A stretch of DNA of 64,000 bases from Diogma glabrata (taxonomy: Eukaryota > Arthropoda > Insecta > Diptera > Cylindrotomidae). Positions 33,868 through 46,796 of the stretch are shown in pieces. The notes under the pieces were generated by a model. The model was not told the origin of the DNA. It searched no databases and saw nothing but the letters and a program-made list of their open reading frames with translations. Position 1 is the first letter of the stretch; every line of letters starts with the position of its first letter. The stretch is from assembly GCA_963693315.1 (NCBI GenBank), contig OY856186.1, positions 284,476,492 to 284,540,491 of the forward strand, written 5' to 3'. Both the position numbers and the translations under genes were made by a program.

Positions 33868-34515
33868 AAAACCGTCTGAAAGTCCTAAGTATTACATTCT
33901 CGAGCCAAAAATGAAATTCTTACCCCATTTATCGGCATTTCTCGACGTTTAGGACTTATTGATTCTAAAAAAAACTGTATGTCTATCTGCCGTCACAACC
34001 GACGAAATCTAGAAAACCGCTGGAAGGGATTCAAAAATTTTTGTTTCTAAAAATAAGGTTACTCAATTGTAAGAGCCAAAAGGACGATGTGTTCGATAAC
34101 TGTACGGGAAGTGTGTCAAAACAAGGAAATTTGCATATTTTTTACTTAAAAACGTTCATTTTAAGTGATTACAAATAGGAACATTGAATTTGGAGAAATT
34201 TTGATGGTCGGTATTGGTATGTGAAACCTAAATCTAGATTATTGTATTATAAGTTTGTCAAAAAAATGTTGTCAAGTGTGTCAAAAGAATGATTTTCATT
34301 TTACTTAATTTTTTGGAACAATATGAAATTAATTATTTGTTTGACATGAAATGTTATCGAACATGAAATTGGACATGGAAATTTTTGATTTTGTTATAAT
34401 TTTTGGAATATTTTAAAAAATTTTGAATTTTGAAAAAAGTTTCAATCTTTGATTTTGTAATAATTTTTGGAATGTTTTTAGAACTTTAAAATTAATTAGC
34501 GTTGACATTTTTTGG

Positions 34516-34606
34516 TAGAGTTTATCTAGTCGGCTAGCCCTGATGAGAATGATAAACTTTTTTAAAGTTTAAAATTTTCTCATTGGTTCGAAACTAGATC
34601 GCTCTA
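34516..34606 (+). ncRNA. hammerhead ribozyme, satellite unit 1
   Basis: Self-cleaving RNA motif. In order: ATCTAG (34,524-34,529), cleavage dinucleotide TC with the cut expected after 34,531, stem I GGCTAGCC (34,532-34,539), core CTGATGA (34,540-34,546), stem II GAATGAT paired with ATTGGTTC (one bulged G) around a loop that holds an AAACTTT/AAAGTTT hairpin, core GAAA (34,590-34,593), then CTAGAT (34,594-34,599), which is the exact complement of ATCTAG. Stem III is prolonged beyond a small internal loop by TAGAG with CTCTA. All invariant core bases are present. Stem I can make only 2-3 bp within one molecule, so dimer pairing is plausible. Confidence 0.85.
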
Positions 34607-34970
34607 AAATTGTATGGATTGCAAAAAGTTTCATAATTTGCACCATAATTTTTTAGATTCAGTTCTTATATTATTCTTGATGGGAGATTTTCCATCGGGG
34701 TGATGTTATATCACAAATAATTTACTGAATTAATTGTTGATCATGTGTCAATAGACACAAGTGAAGACTAGTCATCTTCCTCTCACCGATACAAGTTTGT
34801 TATTCAATACTAGAATGTCTAGAGTATAACAAAACAGTGATCACCAGAGAAATTAATTGACTAAACCTGAATTTATTAAATGTATGTTTATGTAAATTTT
34901 TTGTTTTTACACTTCGCTAGAGTTGTAACCTAATTTTTGGTTTATATACATTAGCGTTGACATTTTTTGG

Positions 34971-35061
34971 TAGAGTTTATCTAGTCGGCTAGCCCTGATG
35001 AGAATGATAAACTTTTTTAAAGTTTAAAATTTTCTCATTGGTTCGAAACTAGATCGCTCTA
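34971..35061 (+). ncRNA. hammerhead ribozyme, satellite unit 2
   Basis: Identical core and helices to unit 1, shifted by 455 bp; predicted cleavage after 34,986. Cutting here and at unit 1 would release a 455-nt monomer. Confidence 0.85.
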
Positions 35062-35425
35062 AAATTGTATGGATTGCAAAAAGTTTCATAATTTGCACCA
35101 TAATTTTTTAGATTCAGTTCTTATATTATTCTTGATGGGAGATTTTCCATCGGGGTGATGTTATATCACAAATAATTTACTGAATTAATTGTTGATCATG
35201 TGTCAATAGACACAAGTGAAGACTAGTCATCTTCCTCTCACCGATACAAGTTTGTTATTCAATACTAGAATGTCTAGAGTATAACAAAACAGTGATCACC
35301 AGAGAAATTAATTGACTAAACCTGAATTTATTAAATGTATGTTTATGTAAATTTTTTGTTTTTACACTTCGCTAGAGTTGTAACCTAATTTTTGGTTTAC
35401 ATACATTAGCGTTGACATTTTTTGG

Positions 35426-35516
35426 TAGAGTTTATCTAGTCGGCTAGCCCTGATGAGAATGATAAACTTTTTTAAAGTTTAAAATTTTCTCATTGGTTCG
35501 AAACTAGATCGCTCTA
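35426..35516 (+). ncRNA. hammerhead ribozyme, satellite unit 3
   Basis: Identical core and helices; predicted cleavage after 35,441. Confidence 0.85.
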
Positions 35517-35879
35517 AAATTGTATGGATTGCAAAAAGTTTCATAATTTGCACCATAATTTTTTAGATTCAGTTCTTATATTATTCTTGATGGGAGATTT
35601 TCCATCGGGGTGATGTTATATCACAAATAATTTACTGAATTAATTGTTGATCATGTGTCAATAGACACAAGTGAAGACTAGTCATCTTCCTCTCACCGAT
35701 ACAAGTTTGTTATTCAATACTAGAATGTCTAGAGTATAACAAAACAGTGATCACCAGAGAAATTAATTAACTAAACCTGAATTTATTAAATGTATGTTTA
35801 TGTAAATTTTTGTTTTTACACTTCGCTAGAGTTGTAACCTAATTTTTGGTTTATATACATTAGCGTTGACATTTTTTGG

Positions 35880-35970
35880 TAGAGTTTATCTAGTCGGCTA
35901 GCCCTGATGAGAATGATAAACTTTTTTAAAGTTTAAAATTTTCTCATTGGTTCGAAACTAGATCGCTCTA
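35880..35970 (+). ncRNA. hammerhead ribozyme, partial satellite unit 4
   Basis: Complete ribozyme motif within a truncated unit; predicted cleavage after 35,895. The array ends about 65 bp downstream in AT minisatellite. Confidence 0.85.
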
Positions 35971-36428
35971 AAATTGTATGGATTGCAAAAAGTTTCATAA
36001 TTTGCACCATAATTTTTTAGATTCAGTTCTTATATTTAAATTTTTTATTTTATTTTAATTTTCAGAATATTTTTTGAATTTTGAAAGAACCATGAATATT
36101 TGGTTTGTAATATTTTTTTGAAATGGAGCGGTTTTTGAGTAGTTTGCTGGGTGTTTAATCTTTTCACTAAGTTATATTAATTTATGATCTGTTATAATTT
36201 TCCGGCACTTATTAATATTTCGTGTTAGTTTTGTAATAAATTTCTAAACAGAAATAAAAAAATATTTATACTTTAACAAAGAGTTTTATGTTTGATATTA
36301 CATTGCTGCCCAAAACTAAAAACCATGTCGTCATAAAAGTTTTTTGCCGAAAACTATATCAAAATCCTTAACCCAGACCGAAGTCTTGATATCTCAGAGC
36401 TTGAGATTTCAGTCCCTCCATATTTTAA

Positions 36429-38664
<2,236 letters not shown>

Positions 38665-39118
38665 TTGGACTTTATTTTTTATTTATTTACCATTGTAACT
38701 TTTTTTAGAGATCCTGAACATTATGAAAACTCTTGAGTTTAATTCATAACGCTTTTCAGAAGAAAATAAAAAAATACAAAATAAATATACTTTTTTGGCA
38801 TTTGGTGAAGGCCAAAGAATATGTTTTGGTTAGTATATTAATATACCTTGTTAATTTGTTTAATATTTTTTGTATTTCAGGAATGAAGTATGCCATGACT
38901 CAGGTCAAAATTGGAATTGCATCAATTTTATTAAATTATGAGATAACGTTAGCTTCAAATAGCTTCAATAGCTTCAAATAATTTTGTTTTGGTTGCTGTC
39001 CGCTGAAGGTGAAATTTAGGTCAAGTTTCAGAAATTAAATAAATTTTCATTGAACCGCGATACAACTTTTAAAAAAAATAAGTTTCCAAATTTTGTTATG
39101 CATAACAAACGCACAACA
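38665..39118 (+). pseudogene. P450 pseudogene: last two exons plus 3' flank
   Basis: Collinear with 45,541-46,020 of P450 gene B. It keeps intron 7's end, exon 8, intron 8, exon 9 and the start of the 3' flank, so it arose by DNA duplication, not retroposition. Exon 8 (about 38,709-38,828) has a frameshift and stops after DPEHYEN and reads FGEGQRICFG where Pro is expected before the haem Cys region. Exon 9 opens GMKYAMTQVKIGIAS and then degenerates in a short SNSFNSF duplication, losing the normal ending. Exons 1-7 are missing. Confidence 0.9.
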
Positions 39119-39129
39119 TACTACTATTA

Positions 39130-39256
39130 ATAGTATTTTAATCGATCAGTGTGTAATGAAATAGTTTATTCTCAAGCAAAAGTTTTAAATTTCAGCGAAG
39201 CACGAAAGAAAATTTTAAATTTGCGAGAGAATAAAATTCATTACACACAAATTGAT
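39130..39256. repeat. dispersed hairpin repeat, copy 2 (first block)
   Basis: Hairpin arms GTGTAATGAAATAGTTTATTCTC and GAGAATAAAATTCATTACACA. It matches 3,780-3,890. The continuation of the same repeat is found at 41,085-41,170 and 41,545-41,625, so it has been split by later insertions. Confidence 0.6.
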
Positions 39257-40110
39257 TATGTGGCGAACACTGGTAGTATAATTTTAACATTTTTTTTTGT
39301 GTTGGTAACACACCTTTTATTTTCATTTTTTTTTTAAATCAAGAGTGCGTTGAAAAATTTATATTTTGAAATGTTTTAAGTTTTTGTTTTTAGAAAAAAA
39401 GTTGTTCACACTATTTATCTTGAACTGGTGTGTTAAAATGTTGGATTGCGTAAATAAAATTTTGTAATAGAATTAAAACAGAACACTTCCAATTAAAATG
39501 CAATATTTAAATTAAAATGCAATATTTAAAAATATACTTTTTACTGTTTATTTTTAAAATTTATTTATAATAATAAAACTTCCTTATAGTAACAATTTGA
39601 TTTTTATTTTTTTTTTTTTTTTTATTTTAAAGAATATCGATTTCGACTTACATCATCCTCAGTTCTTAAATTATTATTCTTAACTTAACTGAAAGTTAAC
39701 TTAACTGAAAAATTTATAAAACAAATTGCAGATTTTAAAATGAATATATGAAAACCGTGTTCGTGGAAACCTGGTACGTCCATTCAAGTACGTACCAGGC
39801 AAAAGGTACGTAGAGCGGACTAACAGTTCACATGTTTTAAAATTTATTGGCTTAACCATAACTAATTAATTTTTACTACCTTTTAATTTTGAGAAGAATA
39901 TAAAATGGCAGTATAAAACAACTACATAAAATAAGGATTAAAATTATAAAACAATAAGTTCAACAAAATAACGTAAAGATAATTAATTAAAAGTTCAAAC
40001 AAAATACAACTTTGATGATAATCTATCAAAACCATCAATGACAAACGAGAAACGGTTTCATTTCAACCAAAATAAAATATTTTTCAAGAACAAAATATTC
40101 AAGACTAAAA
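39257..40110. other. inserted DNA with a fragment of the palindrome family
   Basis: Positions 39,487-39,690 match 10,522-10,690 of the palindrome, including TTGCTGTTTATTTTTAAAAT-like sequence and ATCGATTTCGACTTAC(A/C)TCATCC. A small inverted pair CCTGGTACGT/ACGTACCAGG lies at 39,770-39,800. Confidence 0.5.
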
Positions 40111-40129
40111 ATTGCCGTACTGGATCAAA

Positions 40130-40890
40130 CAGTTGAGTCCGAATCGAAGCTTATTCAAGGCCTCATATGAAAGGTTGACATGGGAAACGAGTCTCCCTTA
40201 AGATTCTACCGACGACTTGAACAAAAAGCCGGTTCCTCACAGCAGTAACAGAGTTTGTTGTTTAACCTCTGGATATCTAGATTACCACTTCGCATAAGGG
40301 ATATAATTCTAGGTTTCAAAGAAGTTTCAATGGAACAAAAATTAAAACTGGCTGACAAACTTTGGTATGCCACACGTTCCAACAGTGGTACCCCTTTCTG
40401 TGACAACGTAGATAATAATAAACCTTGAACTAGTCAAAGTTCCACGTCACGCACACTAGACCCACTTGAAACAATGGTAAGAGATCTTACTTTTTCAATA
40501 AATGAACTTCGTTCTCGATTGGACCGTTTCGAACGTAATCGCTCAAATAGTTCACATGGAGGCGATCGAAGTTTATCATTTCGAAGAAGCCAAAGTAGAT
40601 CGAACAGATCGTTTAGTCCATCTGCCAAAAATATATGTTGGTGGCATAGACGTTTCGCCCAAAAAGCCAAACTTTGCACGAAACGATGCCAATTTTACAA
40701 ACATGATTTAACAGCATTGGATTTGGAAAACTAAAACGCCCCACCACATTTGCGGCAAATGACGGGACTTTTAACAATCGCCGCATGTTCGTCCTTTGTT
40801 GAAAAAACAAAACTCAGTTTCTCATAGATACAGGTGCTGATATTTTAGTAATTCCATTCGGATACATATATCCGAATTAACAATAATTTT
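40130..40890 (+). pseudogene. gypsy (Ty3)-type gag and protease relic
   Basis: The + strand encodes SLLFNLWISRLPLRIRDIIL and EQKLKLADKLWYA, then ELRSRLDRFERN and a CWWHRRFAQKAKLCTKRCQF segment, matching the C-terminal part of insect gypsy-type Gag with its C..H..FG..A..C..C pattern. After a shift it reads FLIDTGADILVIPFGY, the aspartic protease active-site region. Stops and frameshifts are present, and there are no RT or integrase remains and no LTRs I can pair, so it is a fragment. Confidence 0.7.
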
Positions 40891-41185
40891 ATTTTATTTT
40901 GAAAACAATTTCATTTGGTGCTATTTTCAATTTTGATTAAAGTGGTTGAAACCCAACAATATAAATTAGAATCTACATTTGATATTATCTACAGACCAAG
41001 AAGTTAATTTGAAGATCGAAAAAAGCTAACCTAATACAGGAATACATTATCTTAAATTTGGAGTCTATAATAGTATAGTTATAATTACACTACTTTATTC
41101 TCTGACAAAGAATTGTGTATTATATAAAATAAAAACATTTTCTTCAATTAAAACAATAAATCTTTATTTTGAATTTTTTTGAGAT
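40891..41185. other. spacer with a split repeat block
   Basis: The block at 41,085-41,170 (TTATTCTCTGACAAAGAATTG, ATTTTCTTCAATTAAAACAA) continues the hairpin repeat begun at 39,130-39,256. The rest is not recognised. Confidence 0.5.
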
Positions 41186-41385
41186 CAATTAAACTCAAGT
41201 AAGTAAAGAAGTAATTGGAATATTTTTAATTCAAAGGTATGGTTTGAAGTTTCTCAGAAAAAAACTCCACTTCACATTTTCGTGTTTCGGATGGGATTCG
41301 AACCTACTTCGTCAGTGCCCGGCTCGAATCCTTGGGCAGACACGCTGTCGATTACGCCGTTGAGGCGATGAGAATTTCAAAGTTG
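41186..41385 (-). mobile_element. tRNA-derived SINE, copy 2 (intact B box)
   Basis: On the minus strand: CAACTTTGAAATTCTCATCG, an A-box-like CGCCTCAACGGCGTAATCG, then a perfect B box GGTTCGAATCC (41,304-41,294) and a body ending TTTACTTGAGTTTAATTG-like. It matches copy 1 at 2,288-2,500. The two boxes are spaced as in a tRNA gene, but no cloverleaf is retained. It interrupts the split hairpin repeat. Confidence 0.7.
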
Positions 41386-41875
41386 AAACTTCTTCATCAC
41401 TTATTTATTTTTACTTAAGTTGAATTTTTCCACTGTCATTCGACTCCATATTATGGAAATGTTTTTACATTATATGGGATTTGGTGCATTAAATTTCTAG
41501 ACGATACTTTGTGTGAATTCATAAACCTTTATTGTTTTAATTGATAAACCAAATTTCTTATTAAAAAAAACCACATCCCATACAATCAACCAAATTCAAC
41601 TAAACGAAATAAGAGAATTTAACTTTAAATTTGAACAAAACGTATCAAAGCCATTATGATTATAATTTGAAAATAACTTTAACAAAATTAAAATAATTTG
41701 AACAATTGAAATCATACCAATTGAATAATGATAATTTTTTATAGGAAAATTTTCATTAGACAATAGGTTAAGCTCATTAGGCTATAGGCTAGAAAACAAT
41801 ACAATACTACTATTATTATGGCAAAAACATACAAATAAAGCTGATATTAATAAATGAAAGAGAATAAATATATGT
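41386..41875. other. spacer with the last repeat block
   Basis: About 41,545-41,625 is the final block of the hairpin repeat (AAATTTCTTATTAAAAAAAA, CATACAATCAACC). The rest is AT-rich and unassigned. Confidence 0.5.
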
Positions 41876-42060
41876 AAATAACCAATTTATTCATTTTATT
41901 CAATCAATCACAATTATCATCAATTCCATCCTCTATCATAATAAAAAACGTATATTTTAATTTTATAATATATTAATTATTCAACACATTTAAATAACTG
42001 TTATACCCGCATTATATTTTTAATCTTATTATTTCTTCGTTTAATTTTCAATTATTATTT
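41876..42060 (+). repeat. duplicated downstream flank of the P450 gene
   Basis: It matches 46,035-46,205, the flank of P450 gene B (TTTATTCAATCAATCACAAT, CAATTCCATCCTCTATCATA). It belongs next to the pseudogene at 38,665-39,118 but is now 2.8 kb away because of inserted mobile DNA. Confidence 0.85.
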
Positions 42061-43076
42061 TTGACTGTAGATGGCGAAAAGATCAAAAACTGCAAGAAAA
42101 TAAAAATGATTTTACGAAGTAATAATAATTTTTAAACAAAAATTTCTAAAAAAAATCATTAGTTATTTAGTATTAATATTATATTATATAATCGATTATA
42201 TCTAAATTGGTGGTATATAAATTGTAAATAAATTATATACTGTAAAAGTAAATGAAACGACAAATTGACGACAACACATTATAGAGCAATTGTTCTAGCT
42301 TGTACAATAAGAAAATGCGCTAACATTTAAAAAAAAAATGTGAATCGAAAATACTTAAAGAAAACGTAAAATTTTTACATTAAAATCTTGAAAATATGTA
42401 TTTAATCATTTTATACCTAATATAATATAATTTTTATTATGATTTTAATATGAAAATCAATTAATGTGAAAATCGGTTTTAAGCTGGTTGAATTTGAAGA
42501 TGAAATCATTGACAATTTTCTAGCAGTAATTGGTAAACCAAATAATTTTTCAAAAAGTCAGTTGCTATCAGCTAACTTTTCTTGCAGTTTTTATATCTAT
42601 CTTGCGCATGCTATCCCTTTTTTCTCATACAAAATATTTTTCATCAATTTTTCAGATTATGGTAACTGCAAAATTGATTGTGGGAGCTGAATTTGTGTGT
42701 AATAGCACCATTATAATGTCAAATAGAATATTGTTATATAGAATATATTGGTAAAATATGATTGCTTTTGCGAATGACTTAAATTAAAACTGGCAACAAA
42801 CAAACTGATTTTAAGTAATTGTACATAAATGAAGGGTGTGCAACAGTGTTTTTTCGAATAATGCTTTTCGTAATATGTACACGAGCAATGATAAGAACAG
42901 ACATAATAATAACATTTTGGAGATAATGTTTACTTGTTAACTTGCCTGACCTCCGGTTCAAAATTTGTAATCTTTGTTTGTTAACTATAATTTTGCAAAT
43001 CATAATTTTAAGGCATTCAGATAGAATACTTTCGTGGGTTAACATTTGTGTTAAATTTTAATTAAATAAAATTGGA
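42061..43076. other. upstream region of P450 gene B
   Basis: No gene and no repeat recognised; no clear core promoter element. Short reading frames here have no motifs. Confidence 0.45.
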
Positions 43077-45929
43077 ATGATTTGGGCATTTATTTTAGTG
43101 TTGATTGTATTAATTTGTGTTTATTTTTTATGGTTTTATAGTCATTGGTCACGTCGAGGTATAGATGGACCAACTCCGCTACCATTATTTGGCAATTTAT
43201 TCGATTTTTTAACAGCAAAACAACATTACAACTTAATATACGGGAATATTTACAAGTATGTTGAAAAATATTATAAAATTCAGATCCTACAAGTTTTGTT
43301 AATTCTAGGCAATATTCAAAAGCAAAATATGTTGGATTTTTCAGACTTCATAAGCCTGCAGTTCTGATTCGTGATATTGATTTAGTACAAAAAATTTTAG
43401 TTAATGATTTTACGTCATTTCTAGATAATGATTTTCATGTTCACCAATCAGTAGATCCGTCACAATCTTGTAGTCCTTTCTCATCGAACGGTGACAATGG
43501 TGATAAATGGAGAACAACAAGAAAAAATATTGCACCAGTTTTTTCAGCGGCAAAAATAAAAGCAGTATTGCCAAATTTACAAGAAGTGGCTGGAAGGCTG
43601 GTTAAATATATTGATGAACTTAACAATGATCTTTCACATGAGTTTGAAGCCAAAAAGGTTTGCACTTTAGATTTCATGGTTAATTTTTTTTTAAATAAAA
43701 TGTGTTGTGCAGTAGAAATTATACAATGCCATATTCAAAAATAATGAACCTTACCAAATGCAAAATTAATGTTTTTTCAAAATATTTTTTAAATTGAGTT
43801 TTATATTTCAAGATGGCCTTAAATTTTTTAAATTCTGTTTTATATGACGTTTTATGTTGAAAAATACCAATTAAAAAAATAATAATTTTATGCTAATTAA
43901 ATAATCAGCGCAAAAGAGTATTGTTTGTGAAGGAAATGAAAATGAATAATTAATTTTAGTGATTCAAAAACATTTTCTTTCTTTGACATTTTTGTTTGCC
44001 AGTTTTTCATGTTGGTTAACTGATATTTAAATTTATTTTTTATAATATTAAGAAAATTGTGGCAAATTAATATTATTTTTTATATGTAAGCTAAATATTT
44101 AAATTTTTTGAATTCTAATTATTTTTCATTTAAATTTACTTTTAAACAATGGACGCCTCATTTACAAATGCAATCATACACATACATTTTCATTTTGCAA
44201 CTTAAAAATTCGACCGCAATTTTCATTTATTGTAATGATGTTACTAAAAACATTAGTCATAGGAAAGATTCATAACGCTCTAGAAGATCCTAGGTAGTCA
44301 TAAAAATCATACAACCAATATTTTTCTATTTATGCCTGAAAGTTCTATGCACATTTTGTATGCATGTTTATTGTTTATATGATTTTAAAATTTTAAATTA
44401 AAACAAATAGGTATGACGTCAAAAATCCTAATTATATTAGGATATTTAAAAAAAGACTTAAAAATTAGCAAAACAAAAACGCGCACGAAATTTAGATAGA
44501 CCTGTGCACCATGCACATAATGTTTGTTGGGGCATAGTATTTTAAAGCGTCAAAATGTTGATATGACTGTTTGAATTCAACCATTTAATTTTAAATTATG
44601 GTTTACAGCTGTGTTATCAATATACGATAGAAAATATTGCAGCCGCTGCTTATGGTATTGAGGGCGACACTTTTAAAAATCCAAATTCTAAAATGTATGA
44701 AGCTGCTACAAGGATTTGGGAATCAAACACTTTCCATTTTATTCGTATAACTTGCGCTTTGTTTCTGCCGTTTTTAAGCAGTATTTTTCGTATTTCGTAA
44801 GTATGTTTCGCAAAATTACAATATAATAATAACAAAATACAATTTAAAAATTTAGATTTATACCACCAAAAAGTGAGAAATGGATTATTGAGCTTGTTAA
44901 ATCTATAAAAAAATATCGCGAAGAGAATAACATTACACGAAATGATTTCATACAGTCAATTTTACAATTATATGAAAAGAAACGTAATAATATATATATA
45001 TATATTTTAAAGTCTTGATTAAAAATCTGATAATCTTTAATTTTGTTCTAGAAATAACCGATAGATTTTTATATGGATATGGTGTGTTAATTTTTGTTGA
45101 AGGATATGACACTTCCTCTTCAGCGATGTCCAATATGTTATATGAAGTGAGTTACATTCTCAGTTACATTCTGAAATAATTCTGATGAAAATTTTAGATG
45201 TGTGTTAATCCAGAAATCCAAACAAAAATGCGAGAGGAAGTTTTCAGTGTATATGAAAAATACGGAAATGAGCTGTCGGATGAATCGTTAAACGAGCTTA
45301 CCTACATGGATATGGTATTCTATGGTAATATTAAGAAAAACAATATTCTCAAACATAACAATAATTTTTACATATCTAGAAACTCTTCGGCTACATAGTC
45401 CGTTATTTTCCTTACCAAAGATTTGTACAAAAAGATACGAACTCCCACCACAATATGGAACATCTGGGAAAGGGGTTATAATTGAACCTGGAACGCCTAT
45501 TCTAATACCATCACAAGCAATTCACGAGTATTATTTAAATCTTTATGTGCAGTTTTTTTATTTATCTATCCTTGTAACTTTTTTCAGAGATCCTGAGCAT
45601 TATGAAAACCCACTTGAATTTAATCCTGAACGTTTTTCAGAAGAAAATAAAAAAATACGAAATAAATATACGTTTTTGGCATTTGGTGAAGGCCCAAGAA
45701 TATGTTTTGGTTACTATATTAGTATATCTTTTAGAATTTGTTTAATATTTGTTGTATTTTAGGAATGAAGTACGCAATGACTCAAGTCAAAATTGGAATT
45801 GCATCGCTTTTATTAAATTATGAGATAACATTAGCACCACGTACGAGAGTTCCACTGAAAATAGCTTCAAATACGTTTGTTTTGGTTGCTGAAGGTGGAA
45901 TTTGGATCAAGTTTAAAAAAATTAAATAA
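43077..45929 (+). CDS. cytochrome P450 gene B (CYP3 clan, CYP28-like), nine exons
   Basis: Paralogue of gene A. Exons: 43,077-43,255; 43,309-43,657; 44,609-44,796; 44,856-44,983; 45,052-45,146; 45,198-45,324; 45,380-45,527; 45,588-45,709; 45,763-45,929. All introns are GT-AG, and exon lengths equal those of gene A except exon 7, which has one extra codon (TSGK). The product is 500 residues with no stop: N-terminal anchor then SHWSRRGIDGPTPLPLFGN; WRTTR at 127-131; EGYDTSS at 298-304 (helix I); ETLR at 356-359; FNPERF at 416-421; FGEGPRICFG with axial Cys444. Intron 2 (951 bp) is longer than in gene A and contains a fragment of a retrotransposon tail at 43,684-43,728. It is expected to be a functional microsomal monooxygenase of unknown substrate. 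Confidence 0.9.
43684..43728 (-). mobile_element. non-LTR retrotransposon tail fragment (copy 4) in intron 2
   Basis: TTTTAAATAAAATGTGTTG followed by AGTAGAAATTATA matches the 3' terminus at 58,508-58,550. Very short 5'-truncated insertion inside P450 gene B. Confidence 0.55.
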
Positions 45930-46796
45930 ATTTTCATTAAACCGCGATACAACTTTACAAAACAATTAGTTTCGCAAATTTTGTTATGCATACAGTTAAC
46001 AATACCCACAACCTACTAATATTAAATCTTTAAAAATAACCAACATTACTCATTTTATTCAATCAATCACAATTATCATCAATTCCATCCTCTATCATAA
46101 TAAAAAATGTATATTTTAAATTTTTATAATATATTCAAAGAACAGTTTTGCCCTGATTCCATTTTAATCTTGTTATTTCTTTTAATTTTCAATTTCTTTT
46201 TTTATTGTAAAACTATTAATTAATTAATTTCTTTTTCAATAACAAAAGAAAGAACCAAAGTTTTATAATTTTATTATTATTAAAATGTTTCAACTTATTA
46301 TAAACATCAAAATTTCTTATATTTTTATGCACTATGCATATTGTAGATTGTATTTTCGAAAAAATAACGGATAACCTTTCTATATAGAAAATATATTTTT
46401 TTACAGGAAATGTATTTACTTAATTATAAATTCGATAAGCAAGAACTTATGGTATACCAAAAACAATTAAAAAGGTATTTACCAATAGTTTGATGACAAT
46501 AAAATTCACAAATAATTTATGTGAATATCGCCCACCAAATAAATGCGAAGATGTGTTGTGAATCATGTAATGATGTAATATCAGAAAAGATGAATTAAAA
46601 GAAATATTAAGTAAAAAAGTATTAAGTAAGTAAAATAAAGATTGATAAGTAAATAAGTTTTAATTTTTCATTGAAGAAAAGTTAACCTAACCTTCGACTT
46701 AAGTTTGATTTTTGTACATATATATTAAAATCGTCTAGGACAAGTGTCAGTTAATTGTTTTTCGTTATAATAGGTTTTGTTTTTGAAAAACAATAA
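45930..46796. other. 3' flank of P450 gene B
   Basis: Holds the flank sequence (46,035-46,205) that is duplicated at 41,876-42,060, and AT-rich DNA without recognisable features. Confidence 0.5.

Larger units (their letters stand above)
34496..36036 (+). repeat. 455-bp tandem satellite carrying hammerhead ribozymes
   Basis: Units start at TTAGCGTTGACATTTTTTGG at 34,496, 34,951, 35,406 and 35,860 (periods 455, 455, 454), with a partial fourth unit ending about 36,036. The units are nearly identical; I see only scattered one-base differences. Each contains one hammerhead motif near its start and conserved inverted words such as GAAGACTAGTCATCTTC and TGTGTCAATAGACACA. A diverged copy of the unit, partly inverted, is inside family R copy B. 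Confidence 0.95.
33868..36428. mobile_element. family R repeat, copy A (2.6 kb)
   Basis: One end (33,868-34,370) has GTCTGAAAGTCCTAAGTATTACATTCTCGAG-like sequence, GCATTTCTCGACGTTT, GTGTGTCAAAA words and TGGACATGGAAATTTTTG. The other end (about 36,110-36,428) has TTTCTAAACAGAAATAAA, AAAGAGTTTTATGTTTGATA and AGTCTTGATATCTCAGAGC. The same two ends enclose different interiors at 46,797-48,980 and 58,727-60,528. Here the interior is a 455-bp satellite flanked by short AT minisatellite. No protein is encoded. The class of transposon is unknown. Confidence 0.65.
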
